36,758 nucleotides of DNA from CAWDLX01 sp046728155 (GCA_046728155.1 JBKPDY010000077.1:1-36758); one strand, 5' to 3'; positions 8,751-15,713 are shown, counted from the stretch's first letter. The notes: generated by a model not told the origin, from the letters alone. Program-made: numbers and translations.

Positions 8751-9115
8751 CACAGCACCTGCTCGCGGATCACGACGTGACGGGCGACGAGCCGCGGCGA
8801 GCGCACCTGGACGGCGGCGACCGCCCGCCCGCCGCGCCAGTCCGTTAGTGCCGTGCGGATCACCATCCGCGCCGGACGGTCGGGATCCACATAGCGCCAC
8901 ACAAGCGACGTGGTCACCATCGCCAAGGCGATCTCCCAGACCGGAATCACATCGACGCTGAACGTGAACAGGTAATGAATGAGCGCATACGCGGGGACGA
9001 GAAGGATGAACAATCCGTACTGCGCATACGAGAGGTGGAACGGGAGTGTGTATCCGGGCGGTCCGAGGTAGACCAGGCGTGCCCGGTAGATGTCGTCATC
9101 GGTCCGCAGCCGCAT
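8750..9115 (-). CDS. PrgI/VirB3-like inner membrane protein
   Basis: 121 residues. Two membrane helices lie at about 32-50 and 57-74, after a short N-terminus (RTDDDIYRARLVYLGPP) and before a basic, beta-rich cytoplasmic tail. Small two-helix proteins of this kind (PrgI family, equivalent to VirB3) sit directly upstream of VirB4 genes in Gram-positive conjugation systems, and that is the order here. It begins 5 bases after the pilin-like gene stop, with GGTAGGTC upstream, and its stop overlaps the ATPase start by one base. Confidence 0.75.
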   Translation of the reverse strand: MRLRTDDDIYRARLVYLGPPGYTLPFHLSYAQYGLFILLVPAYALIHYLFTFSVDVIPVWEIALAMVTTSLVWRYVDPDRPARMVIRTALTDWRGGRAVAAVQVRSPRLVARHVVIREQVL

Positions 9116-9120
9116 CTGAC

Positions 9121-9375
9121 CTACCCGAAGATCAGCTTGACGAGCTTCTCGCCGAAGAGGAACAGAGCCCCGGCGCCGGCTATGAAGGCGAGGCCGATAA
9201 TGGCGATGGCCGAGCTGGTCAGGACCTTCGACATCTCGCCCTTGCCGGCCCGGCTGATGAAGACGACTCCCAGCACGGCCAGCAGGATCGGGACGACGAA
9301 CCTGGTGATGGCGGCGACGATGGCGTCGGTATTGATGATGGGATCATCGGTCGGTACAAGGGCGCCCGTGATCAT
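9121..9375 (-). CDS. VirB2/TrbC pilin-like small membrane protein
   Basis: 84 residues with two hydrophobic helices (about 25-41 and 53-75) joined by a short charged loop (SRAGKGEMSK), and no obvious cleavable leader. Length, the two-helix hairpin and first place in the operon match VirB2/TrbC-type pilin subunits. The ATG at 9375 has a strong Shine-Dalgarno (GGGAGGT, 6 bases upstream on the minus strand), the best in the operon, as expected for an abundant subunit. Other small two-helix membrane proteins would look alike, so the pilin call depends on context. Confidence 0.65.
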   Translation of the reverse strand: MITGALVPTDDPIINTDAIVAAITRFVVPILLAVLGVVFISRAGKGEMSKVLTSSAIAIIGLAFIAGAGALFLFGEKLVKLIFG

Positions 9376-9450
9376 CGGTGAACCTCCCTGATCGGCGGCC
9401 GGGCTTCGACAACCAAGAATATTCCACTACATGCCCGGGGTCACATCCGG

Positions 9451-9478
9451 GCCCCGTCCGGGCGAACCGCCCGGGGGC
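9451..9478. promoter_or_regulatory. Nested hairpin between divergent secretion operon and folP
   Basis: CCGGGCG-aac-CGCCCGG (9458-9474) is a perfect 7-base-pair stem, flanked by GCCC/GGGC that can extend it. There is no T-run. It lies between the divergent starts at 9375 and 9499 and could be an operator or a barrier between the two units. Confidence 0.4.
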
Positions 9479-9485
9479 GCCTGAG

Positions 9486-9491
9486 TAACGT
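9486..9491 (+). promoter_or_regulatory. Putative leaderless -10 (TAACGT) for folP
   Basis: TAACGT ends 7 bases before GTG 9499 and there is no Shine-Dalgarno. It supports GTG 9499 as the folP start and indicates that folP has its own promoter here. Confidence 0.5.
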
Positions 9492-9498
9492 CACCTCG

Positions 9499-10347
9499 GT
9501 GAACGTCTCGCTGGAGCAGCTGCGTTCCGACCCGGGGACGCCGGTGGTCATGGGCGTGCTGAACGTGACCCCGGACAGCTTCTCCGACGGTGGGCTCTAC
9601 GCCGACCTCGACGCCGCGGTGGCTCATGGGCTCGCGATGACTGCCGATGGTGCCAACCTGGTCGATGTCGGGGGCGAGTCCACGCGTCCCGGCGCCGATC
9701 GCGTGGACGCCGAGACGGAGATCGCGCGAGTGGTACCCGTGATCCGCGAGCTGGCCAGGTCAGGCGTGGTGGTGAGCATCGACACAACCCGGGCCCGGGT
9801 CGCCGAAGCGGCGTTGGCCGCGGGCGCGTCGGTCGTCAACGACGTCTCGGGCGGACTCGCCGATCCCCGGATGGGATCCGTCGTCGCCGCCGCCGGAGTG
9901 CCGTGGGTCCTCATGCATTGGCGTGGCCATGCGCGGGAGATGCAGCAGCTGGCTACGTACACCGATGTCGTCCGCGACGTCTGCGACGAGTTGCGCCAGC
10001 GGGTGGTGGCCGCTCAGGAGGCCGGCGTCGACCCGGCCAAACTCGTCCTCGACCCCGGACTCGGTTTCGCCAAACGCCCGGAGCACAACTGGCGGCTCTC
10101 CGCTCACTTGGGCGAGCTGGTGGCGCTGGGTTTCCCGGTGCTCGTCGGTACCAGTCGTAAGTCATATCTCGGGGCCCTGCTCGCCGGTCCCGATGGGACA
10201 CCGCGTCCGACCGGCGAGCGGGAGGCGGCGACCGTGGCGGCCAACCTTCTCGCCGTCCAGTCCGGGGCCTGGGGCGTGCGGGTGCACGACGTACGAGCCA
10301 CAGTGGATGCTTTCGCCGTCCTACGGGCCACGTTGGCGGCCTTATGA
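9499..10347 (+). CDS. folP: Dihydropteroate synthase
   Basis: 282 residues. It condenses 6-hydroxymethyl-dihydropterin diphosphate with p-aminobenzoate to dihydropteroate; the family is the sulfonamide target. Signatures in order: MGVLNVTPDSFSDGG (18-32), VDVGGESTRPGA, VSIDTTRARVAEAAL, VNDVSGG, VLMHWRG, DPGLGFAK and VGTSRKSYLG. The length is normal for the family. It is the first visible gene of the folate group folP-folB-folK. In related actinomycetes folE usually sits just before it; here the secretion operon diverges from this point instead. GTG 9499 is supported by the TAACGT element 7 bases upstream. Confidence 0.97.
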   Translation: MNVSLEQLRSDPGTPVVMGVLNVTPDSFSDGGLYADLDAAVAHGLAMTADGANLVDVGGESTRPGADRVDAETEIARVVPVIRELARSGVVVSIDTTRARVAEAALAAGASVVNDVSGGLADPRMGSVVAAAGVPWVLMHWRGHAREMQQLATYTDVVRDVCDELRQRVVAAQEAGVDPAKLVLDPGLGFAKRPEHNWRLSAHLGELVALGFPVLVGTSRKSYLGALLAGPDGTPRPTGEREAATVAANLLAVQSGAWGVRVHDVRATVDAFAVLRATLAAL

Positions 10348-10431
10348 GCGGGCCGACAGCGAGCGAGCCTCGCAGAGCCGCTAGGCCTTTCCTGGGGTGC
10401 AGCAGCGGAACGATTACGGAGGCGAGCAGGC
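10345..10431 (+). repeat. Degenerate copy of the 77-base intergenic repeat
   Basis: Starting at the folP stop codon TGA, the spacer matches the reverse complement of the folK-downstream repeat: GCCGACAGCGAGCGAGC, then CTCGCAGAGCCGCTAGGCC, then GCGGAACGATTACGGAGG. A 17-base stretch (TTTCCTGGGGTGCAGCA) replaces the 6 bases CGAGGA. The GGAGG at 10418-10422, 9 bases before the folB ATG, belongs to the repeat and appears to serve as the folB ribosome binding site. Confidence 0.7.
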
Positions 10432-10800
10432 ATGACCGACACGATCAGCCTCACCGGGCTGCGTGCCCGGGGTTACCACGGGGTGTACCCGTCCGAGCGC
10501 GCCCGGGGCCAGGATTTCGTCGTGGATGTCGCGCTCTCGGTCGATTTGACCGGGGCGGCGGCGTCAGACGACGTCGCCGACACTGTCCACTATGGTGAGT
10601 TGGCCGATCGGCTGGTCGGGATCGTCACCGGCCCACCGGTCGCACTGATCGAGACGCTCGCCGATCGGCTGGCGCGGGCCTGCCTGGACGACCGACGGGT
10701 CACCGCTGTCATATTGACCGTCCATAAGCCAGGCGCTCCGATCGCGCACGAGTTCGCCGACGTCAGCGTGACCGTCACCCGGTCCGGGACCGCCGCGTGA
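10432..10800 (+). CDS. folB: Dihydroneopterin aldolase
   Basis: 122 residues, normal for the family. It cleaves 7,8-dihydroneopterin to 6-hydroxymethyl-dihydropterin and glycolaldehyde. Visible signatures are ISLTGLRARGYHGVYPSER near the N-terminus, VDVALSVDL, the VHYGEL segment, LIETLADRLA and ILTVHKPGAPI, with the family's usual catalytic lysine in VHKP. The upstream GGAGG lies 9 bases from the ATG. The stop overlaps the folK start (GTGA), so the two are translationally coupled and catalyse successive steps. Confidence 0.95.
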   Translation: MTDTISLTGLRARGYHGVYPSERARGQDFVVDVALSVDLTGAAASDDVADTVHYGELADRLVGIVTGPPVALIETLADRLARACLDDRRVTAVILTVHKPGAPIAHEFADVSVTVTRSGTAA

Positions 10801-11315
10801 CCACGGCAGTACTCGCCCTGGGGAGCAACGAGGGTGATCGGTTCGATCACCTCCGGCAGGCGGTCGAGGCGCTGGCCGAGACGCTGCTGGTCGTCTCCGG
10901 GGTGTACGAGTCGCCGCCCTGGGGCGACACAGACCAGCCGGATTACCTCAACGCGGTGGCCTTGGTCGCAGATGGCGTGGCACCACAGGTGTGGCTTGGC
11001 CGCGCCAGCGAGCTCGAACGGCGGGCCGGCCGGGTACGCGACCCGCAGCGACGGTTCGGTCCGCGCACCCTCGATGTCGATGTCATCGCCGTATGGACCG
11101 ATGCCGGCCTACCCATCACATCGGACGATCCGGCTTACACGCTGCCGCACCCGCGGGCCCATCTGCGCGCCTTCGTGCTCCGGCCGTGGCTGGACATCGC
11201 CCCCTACGCGAAACTGCCCGGGTACGGTCCGGTCCAGGATCTGCTGCGGGCCGATCCGGTCGCCGCCGACCTCGCCCTCCTGCGTCCGCGTCTCGACCTC
11301 GATCTCGTCGGGTAA
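10797..11315 (+). CDS. folK: 6-hydroxymethyl-7,8-dihydropterin pyrophosphokinase
   Basis: 172 residues. It transfers pyrophosphate from ATP to 6-hydroxymethyl-dihydropterin, giving the FolP substrate. Family signatures are present: LALGSNEGDR at the N-terminus, YESPPWGDTDQPDYLNAV, RFGPRTLDVDVI with the metal-binding DVD pair, and LPHPRAHLRAFVL. The GTG start overlaps the folB stop by 4 bases. A four-copy tandem repeat follows directly, which probably ends or separates this transcript from the DUF3180 gene. Confidence 0.96.
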   Translation: MTTAVLALGSNEGDRFDHLRQAVEALAETLLVVSGVYESPPWGDTDQPDYLNAVALVADGVAPQVWLGRASELERRAGRVRDPQRRFGPRTLDVDVIAVWTDAGLPITSDDPAYTLPHPRAHLRAFVLRPWLDIAPYAKLPGYGPVQDLLRADPVAADLALLRPRLDLDLVG

Positions 11316-11320
11316 CGCCT

Positions 11321-11628
11321 GCTCGCCTCCGCGCTCGTTCCGCTCCTCGGGCCTGGCGGCCCTGCGATGCTCGCTCGTTGTCGGCTCGGTCACTTCGGCT
11401 CGCCTCCGCGCTCGTTCCGCTCCTCGGGCCTGGCGGCCCTGGGATGCTCGCTCGCTGTCGGCTCGGTCATTTCGGCTCGCCTCCGCGCTCGTTCCGCTCC
11501 TCAGGCCTGGCGGCCCTGCGATGCTCGCTCGCTGCCGGCTCGGTCACTTCGGCTCGCCTCCGCAATCGTTCCGCTCCTCGGGCCTGGCGGCCCTGCGATG
11601 CTCGCTCGCTGTCGGCTCGGTAACCTGT
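11321..11628. repeat. Four tandem copies of a 77-base intergenic repeat
   Basis: Units start at 11321, 11398, 11475 and 11552, an exact 77-base period, each opening GCTCGCCTCCGC and containing GGCCTGGCGGCCCT and GCTCGCTCG(C/T)TG(T/C)CGGCTCGG. Copies differ at only a few bases, though copy 4 diverges at its end. Each unit can fold GGGCC-tggc-GGCCC, except that copy 3 has AGGCC. It fills nearly all of the folK-DUF3180 gap. Related single copies lie at 10345-10431 (opposite orientation) and 17962-18089. Confidence 0.9.
11621..11626 (+). promoter_or_regulatory. Putative -10 (TAACCT) inside repeat copy 4
   Basis: The other copies read CGGTCACTTCGG or CGGTCATTTCGG here, while copy 4 reads CGGTAACCTGTTG, creating TAACCT 9 bases before ATG 11636. 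It would give a transcript with at most a few bases of leader for the DUF3180 gene. Confidence 0.35.
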
Positions 11629-11635
11629 TGATCCG

Positions 11636-12181
11636 ATGAAAGCCGAGGGTTCGCCGCCGCGCGGTGACCGAGGTCCGGTACGCCCCGGCCTCGTGCCAAC
11701 CAAGGCCGCCACGCTCGTGATCGCGGCCTTGGCGGCGGGTGCCGCGGCGTGGTTCGCCGTCAGCCGGTTCTACGGCCAGATGCCGGATCTGAACTGGCTA
11801 CCCGGGCTCACCCTCGCCGGCCTCGCGATAGTCGAGTTCGTCGCCGCTCACAACACCCGGCAGCGGATCGAGCATCGCCCCCGCCGAGGGCCGATCAACC
11901 CGCTGCTGGTGGCTCGGTACGCGGTGCTCGCCAAGGCGTCTTCGCTGGCCGGAGCGATCTTCGGCGGCGGGTACACCGGGATCGCAATCTGGGCCTTCGC
12001 CGAGCACGGACAGTTACGGGTCGCGGACCAGAACCTGCCGCCGGCGGTGGCGGGGCTGATCGGCGCGGTTGCGCTCGTGGCGGCAGCCATTGTGCTCGAG
12101 CGCGCTTGCCGGGTACCGCCGTCCAAGGACGACGAGGAGAAAGGTCCGGGCGACGGCGCCGCTCCGCCTGTGCACGGGTGA
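11636..12181 (+). CDS. DUF3180 family membrane protein
   Basis: 181 residues. Four membrane helices are visible (about 24-42, 53-70, 98-124 and 137-157), with a basic loop (RQRIEHRPRRGPINPLLVARYAVLAKASS) between helices 2 and 3. That loop, the GGGYTGIAIW segment and the position straight after folK are hallmarks of DUF3180, which follows folK across actinobacteria (mycobacterial counterpart Rv3605c). The function is unknown. The C-terminal tail (residues 160-181) is charged and probably cytoplasmic. There is no clear Shine-Dalgarno before the ATG, which lies just beyond the repeat array. Confidence 0.88.
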   Translation: MKAEGSPPRGDRGPVRPGLVPTKAATLVIAALAAGAAAWFAVSRFYGQMPDLNWLPGLTLAGLAIVEFVAAHNTRQRIEHRPRRGPINPLLVARYAVLAKASSLAGAIFGGGYTGIAIWAFAEHGQLRVADQNLPPAVAGLIGAVALVAAAIVLERACRVPPSKDDEEKGPGDGAAPPVHG

Positions 12182-12212
12182 CCCTGGGGTGCCGATCATG
12201 TGCCCTGGCGGG

Positions 12213-12218
12213 TACGGT
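12213..12218 (+). promoter_or_regulatory. Putative -10 (TACGGT) with short leader
   Basis: TACGGT lies 29 bases before ATG 12248. TGCCGA sits 17 bases further upstream as a weak -35. The leader would carry the AGGGG ribosome binding site at 12238-12242. Confidence 0.3.
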
Positions 12219-12247
12219 GCGACCCGGACCGGTTGACAGGGGAAATG

Positions 12248-13543
12248 ATGGCGTTCGAGGACGGCCCGCAGGCGGGCAGCTCCGGCTCGCGGTACCTCGG
12301 CGAGGGATTCCGGCAGGAGCCGGACTTCCGCGACACCACCGCACCCACGGTGCCGGTGGTCACCGGGCAGGCCCTGGCGTCGTCCGATTCGACCATCGCG
12401 ATCCCAAAGCGTGGGACGTCCCCGGGCCTCGAGTTCGTTTTCGATGACCCGGAGGACGGCGAGCCGGGCCGGGACCGGATGCTCGTCCACGGCCTGTGGG
12501 AGGTCGTGCTCGCGCTCGCCCTCGCCGGGCTCGGCTTCCTGCTCTACCAAACCGAGCCGGAGGCGTTCTCGGCGGCCGGGCTTCGTACACTGTCCCTCTC
12601 CACGACCGCGCTCGGGATCGCCGCCGTAGCGGCCGCCGTCTCGCTGCGTACGGCGGCCCCCAATCTGGCCATCGGCGCGGTCGCCGTCGCGGCCGCACTC
12701 TACTTCGGGCAGCATGCCGGATCCGGCTTCGCGCAACCGCTGCTCGCCGTGATCGGCATCGCCGCGGGCATTGGCGCGGTCCAGGGGTTGGTGGTCGTCG
12801 GGCTCCACGTACCCGGATGGGCGGCCGGACTGGGCGTCGCGGCCGCGCTGGTCGCCTGGTCCGTATCGCAGGGCTCGGTCACTTACCGCGACGGATACGA
12901 CCCGACCCCGCACGCCTACTGGTGGTTCGGCGGGTTCTGCGCGGTGAGCGTGATCGCCGCCCTGACCACACTCGTGCCGCAGGTCCGTCGAGCGGTGGGT
13001 CGTTTCCGGCCGGTCGCCGACCCGGCCCACCGCCGGCGGATCCTCGCTGCGGCGGTCACGTTCTGCGCCACGGTCGTGTCGTCGGTCCTGGCCGCGGTCG
13101 CCGGGGTCTTGACGGTGAGCATCAACCAGGGCGTAGCGGCGACGGACGCGCTGGCCAGCATCCAGATCACCACCCTGGCCCTGGGTGTAGCCCTGCTCGG
13201 CGGAACCAGCGCCTTTGGTCGCCGCGGCGGGATCTTCGGGACGGTGCTCGCCGCCGGTGTCGTCGCGGTTGCGCTTGCCTACGCTGCTCAGACCCATCCC
13301 ACCTGGTCGGTAGCCGCCTTCGCCGCCGCCGCCATCGGCCTCGGCCTTGCCGTGACGCGGCTGGTCGAACGCTTCGGCCGGCCGGTGCCGCAACAGCCCG
13401 GCCAGTCCGACGACGAGTGGTCGCCGCGGGTCCATTCGGCTACCACCGCGGCCAACGGGTGGACGACCAACAAGCCACCCGCGCAGACGACGATCGGTGG
13501 TATCTGGGCCTCGGACGACTCATGGGGCAGCACCGATCGTTAG
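12248..13543 (+). CDS. Polytopic membrane protein, permease-like
   Basis: 431 residues. A soluble N-terminus of about 75 residues (many Gly, Pro, Asp) precedes roughly ten hydrophobic helices in small-residue-rich, ABC-permease-like runs, then a polar C-terminal tail of about 55 residues containing TNKPPAQTTIGGIWASDD. The overall look is close to sugar-type ABC permeases (BPD_transp_2), but no ATP-binding or solute-binding partner lies next to it and I see no coupling-helix signature, so transport is unproven. Two ATGs are adjacent; 12248 was chosen because AGGGG lies 5 bases upstream (12245 would leave 2). An upstream start at 12200 precedes the ribosome binding site and is unlikely. Confidence 0.7.
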   Translation: MAFEDGPQAGSSGSRYLGEGFRQEPDFRDTTAPTVPVVTGQALASSDSTIAIPKRGTSPGLEFVFDDPEDGEPGRDRMLVHGLWEVVLALALAGLGFLLYQTEPEAFSAAGLRTLSLSTTALGIAAVAAAVSLRTAAPNLAIGAVAVAAALYFGQHAGSGFAQPLLAVIGIAAGIGAVQGLVVVGLHVPGWAAGLGVAAALVAWSVSQGSVTYRDGYDPTPHAYWWFGGFCAVSVIAALTTLVPQVRRAVGRFRPVADPAHRRRILAAAVTFCATVVSSVLAAVAGVLTVSINQGVAATDALASIQITTLALGVALLGGTSAFGRRGGIFGTVLAAGVVAVALAYAAQTHPTWSVAAFAAAAIGLGLAVTRLVERFGRPVPQQPGQSDDEWSPRVHSATTAANGWTTNKPPAQTTIGGIWASDDSWGSTDR

Positions 13544-13552
13544 CGGCGGCGC

Positions 13553-13558
13553 TAGTCT
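13553..13558 (+). promoter_or_regulatory. Putative leaderless -10 (TAGTCT) for the 13566 gene
   Basis: TAGTCT ends 7 bases before ATG 13566, without a Shine-Dalgarno, in the 22-base gap after the permease-like gene. Confidence 0.5.
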
Positions 13559-13565
13559 TGCGGGC

Positions 13566-13880
13566 ATGAACGGGACCGCCGCGACCTCAAATCTCGACGC
13601 GCTGAGCACCGAGGAGCTGCGGCATCGAGCATTCATGCTGGCCGCGCACCGCCATGATGTCGCCTTCTTCTGGTCGGTCTTCAAGCACCTTCCGCATGCC
13701 GAGGAGTCGGAGGAGCTCGACGGTTCGCTCGGCAACATCGGTGCGTCGGTGAGCGACGCGGTCGCCCTGTGGCGGGAGTTCACCGGGCACGGTTACGGTG
13801 ACGCGGAGCCGTTGCTACGGGCGGCATTCATCGACTACATCATCCGGCACGGCGACAGCGGCCGCCGCGGGTCCGCCTGA
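13566..13880 (+). CDS. Small conserved-looking hypothetical protein
   Basis: 104 residues, soluble and mostly helical. The sequence has ALSTEELRHRAFMLAAHRHDVAFFWSVFKHLPHAEE, then SDAVALWREF and LLRAAFIDYIIRHGDS. There is no signal peptide or membrane segment. I do not recognise a named family. Codon use matches the neighbours and the start is supported by TAGTCT 7 bases upstream. It lies among small genes of unknown function in the fol-pan interval. Confidence 0.75.
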   Translation: MNGTAATSNLDALSTEELRHRAFMLAAHRHDVAFFWSVFKHLPHAEESEELDGSLGNIGASVSDAVALWREFTGHGYGDAEPLLRAAFIDYIIRHGDSGRRGSA

Positions 13881-13904
13881 CGTTTCCGAACCGTATCGAC
13901 CGGG

Positions 13905-13910
13905 TATACC
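13905..13910 (+). promoter_or_regulatory. Putative leaderless -10 (TATACC) for the 13917 gene
   Basis: TATACC, a weaker match to TANNNT, ends 6 bases before ATG 13917. There is no Shine-Dalgarno. Confidence 0.35.
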
Positions 13911-13916
13911 GGCGCC

Positions 13917-14411
13917 ATGTCCCCCGTTATCACCCGTGCCCGGACCGCCGTCGGCGCCGGCATCGTCGCTTTGCTGATCCTTGTCCTGGCGTTTGGGAAC
14001 CAGGCCTATTCCGAATGGGCCTCCAAACACGCCACGGGTAAGACCGCCTGGGATCTGTTCCTGTCGACCCTGGCGTGGCCGAAGTGGTTCGTCACGTCGG
14101 GGGGCAACCCCAGCCGTGACGTGATTGCCTTCGATCTTCGTGCGCTGCTTCTCGTCGTACTCGCGGCGGCGATCCTCGGGCTGGCCGGCGGCAGCGTGGT
14201 TGGGGGTGGCGGCGCGTTCGTCCTCGGCTGGTTCGCCGTCATATTGGGCGCGGCGGTAGCGGCGATCATCACCGCGTTCATCACCACGAACGCTTCGCTG
14301 TACAACGCGTTGTTCAGCGCAGCGCAGGCGTCCGTGTACGGGCTGTTCGTCGGCTGGATCGTCGGCTTCGCCGCCGCGGCCACCAGCCGGTCATCGGTGA
14401 CATCGACGTGA
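13917..14411 (+). CDS. Four-helix membrane protein of unknown function
   Basis: 164 residues. Helices lie at about 11-29, 73-91, 99-124 and 139-154. An extracytoplasmic loop (about 30-70) separates the first two and contains SEWASKHATGKTAWDLFLSTLAWPKWF. Glycine-rich turns (LAGGSVVGGGGAFVLGW) join the central helices. No known family was recognised. It may be transcribed from its own leaderless promoter 36 bases after the previous gene. Confidence 0.72.
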   Translation: MSPVITRARTAVGAGIVALLILVLAFGNQAYSEWASKHATGKTAWDLFLSTLAWPKWFVTSGGNPSRDVIAFDLRALLLVVLAAAILGLAGGSVVGGGGAFVLGWFAVILGAAVAAIITAFITTNASLYNALFSAAQASVYGLFVGWIVGFAAAATSRSSVTST

Positions 14412-14593
14412 GACGACCCAGGTAGCAGGTACCGGGACCGACGCCGGTTCCTGTCGCTGCGTCGGTCGGAGTCGCGGCGATCCCGGAAACCTCTACCCCG
14501 TGGGCGGGGTGAAAGCCTCCAAGATTCGCCGGCGCGCCGCGGCTCCGGCCGCACGTGCGTGCCGTGCGACTTTCGTTGGTAACGGAACGTCGG

Positions 14594-14599
14594 TAGCCT
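14594..14599 (+). promoter_or_regulatory. Putative leaderless -10 (TAGCCT) for the 14606 gene
   Basis: TAGCCT ends 6 bases before ATG 14606, with TTTCGT about 17 bases further upstream as a poor -35. No Shine-Dalgarno is present. Confidence 0.45.
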
Positions 14600-14605
14600 C
14601 GCTGC

Positions 14606-15571
14606 ATGCGGGCCACGCAACAGCATGGCGCCCGGCGCGAGAAGCTGATGCACAGGCTCTTCTGGGGCGGCGTCGGCCTAGCGCCGCTCGCGGTTCTCCT
14701 CGTGCTTTTCGGCTCGAGTACCGGCGCGATGCGTCTTGCGGTGACGCTGAGCGTCCTCACGATTGTGCTGCTCGCGGTGTCGATCGCCATGCGACCGAGC
14801 GTTGAGATGATCAGGGTCGACATCGAACACCGCTTCCTCGACGAGGTTGAGCGGGTGCGTGCGCACTCCCGCCACGACGTGACCACGGCGGCGCGCAACA
14901 CGCACCGTGTGCTGAGCGAGAAGATCCGCACGTTGACCGAGACGATCGAGTGGCTGCGCGAGCAGCTCGACGAGGTACACGCGGCCGCCGTCCTCGGCCA
15001 GGGAACAGCAGCGGACGGCGGTTCCCACGCGGAGCAGCCGGGAACGGTCCGACGGACGGAGACCGTCCAGGTAACCCGGCGCACCACTACCGTCGGCGGT
15101 GAACGCGGCACCGTGTACGGCTCGCCCGCCGGGGTGCCGGCCGAGGGGCGGCACGAGCGCCGGTACGACGACCGGAGCGACGATGGTGACAAAGGCTGGG
15201 AGGCATCGGCCGACCGATGGGCGTCCGTTCGCTCCGACGACGGTGGACAGGAGCTCCGGATGGGGGAGCGGCGCTCGTCGGTGCGCAGCGACGAGCGCGG
15301 TAGCGAGTACCGGGTCGAGGACAGGTGGGCCGCGCTTCGGCAGGATGACGAGCCGAGCTACCGCGAGTCCGATTGGGAGTCGACGCTCCGATCGCTGAGC
15401 AGTGATGGTTCGCGTCCGGGGCCGACCAGGGCACTGCCCACATCGCGGGGGGAGGCGGCGGCTCGCTACCTCGACGGCGACTACGACGACGTGGGCGCGC
15501 CGATGTCGCGTGGACGCCTTCGCGACGGCACCGTTCCGCGCCAGCGCGGCGGGTACGACAGCTACCGATGA
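14606..15571 (+). CDS. Two-helix membrane protein with coiled coil and charged disordered tail
   Basis: 321 residues. Two adjacent membrane helices (about 19-39 and 43-62) are followed by a helical, probably coiled-coil stretch (about 68-125, VDIEHRFLDEVERVRAHSRH .. IEWLREQLDEVHAAAV). A long hydrophilic tail rich in Arg, Asp, Ser and Gly (about 130-321) contains loose repeats of the type DRWASVRSDD / RRSSVRSDE / DRWAALRQDD. By position (after DUF3180, before DUF2520) and composition it parallels the mycobacterial Arg/Ala-rich membrane protein Rv3604c (DUF6779-like). The function is unknown; the tail is likely cytoplasmic and could bind acidic partners. Confidence 0.72.
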   Translation: MRATQQHGARREKLMHRLFWGGVGLAPLAVLLVLFGSSTGAMRLAVTLSVLTIVLLAVSIAMRPSVEMIRVDIEHRFLDEVERVRAHSRHDVTTAARNTHRVLSEKIRTLTETIEWLREQLDEVHAAAVLGQGTAADGGSHAEQPGTVRRTETVQVTRRTTTVGGERGTVYGSPAGVPAEGRHERRYDDRSDDGDKGWEASADRWASVRSDDGGQELRMGERRSSVRSDERGSEYRVEDRWAALRQDDEPSYRESDWESTLRSLSSDGSRPGPTRALPTSRGEAAARYLDGDYDDVGAPMSRGRLRDGTVPRQRGGYDSYR

Positions 15572-15580
15572 GCCGGCGAC

Positions 15581-15713
15581 TCATCTGCCACGAACCGTTC
15601 GCAAGCTCCGGTGGCTCGCTGAACGCTCGCCTCCTCGCGCTCGCGTCATCTGCCACGAACCGTTCGCAAGCTCCGGTGGCTCGCTGAACGCTCGCCTCCT
15701 CGCGCTCGCGTCA
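15581..15713. repeat. Two identical 65-base tandem repeats ending on the nuoD stop codon
   Basis: Copies at 15581-15645 and 15646-15710 are identical by eye, and a third TCA begins at 15711. On the minus strand the nuoD stop TGA is followed at once by CGCGAGCGCGAGGAGGCGAG, and each unit recommences at TGA. The core ACCGTTCGCAAGCT is shared with the repeats at 35395-35518. An imperfect hairpin (GTTCGCAAGC / GGCTCGCTGAAC) is possible. Confidence 0.9.

Noticed and set aside
11321..11628. Possible CRISPR array
   Set aside because: The units are contiguous 77-base tandem copies with no unique spacers, and no cas genes are present.
12014..13435. Long minus-strand open frame opposite the permease-like gene
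   Set aside because: The translation is low-complexity, Arg/Gly/Asp-rich and has no motif. It is the usual antisense frame of a GC-rich membrane protein gene.
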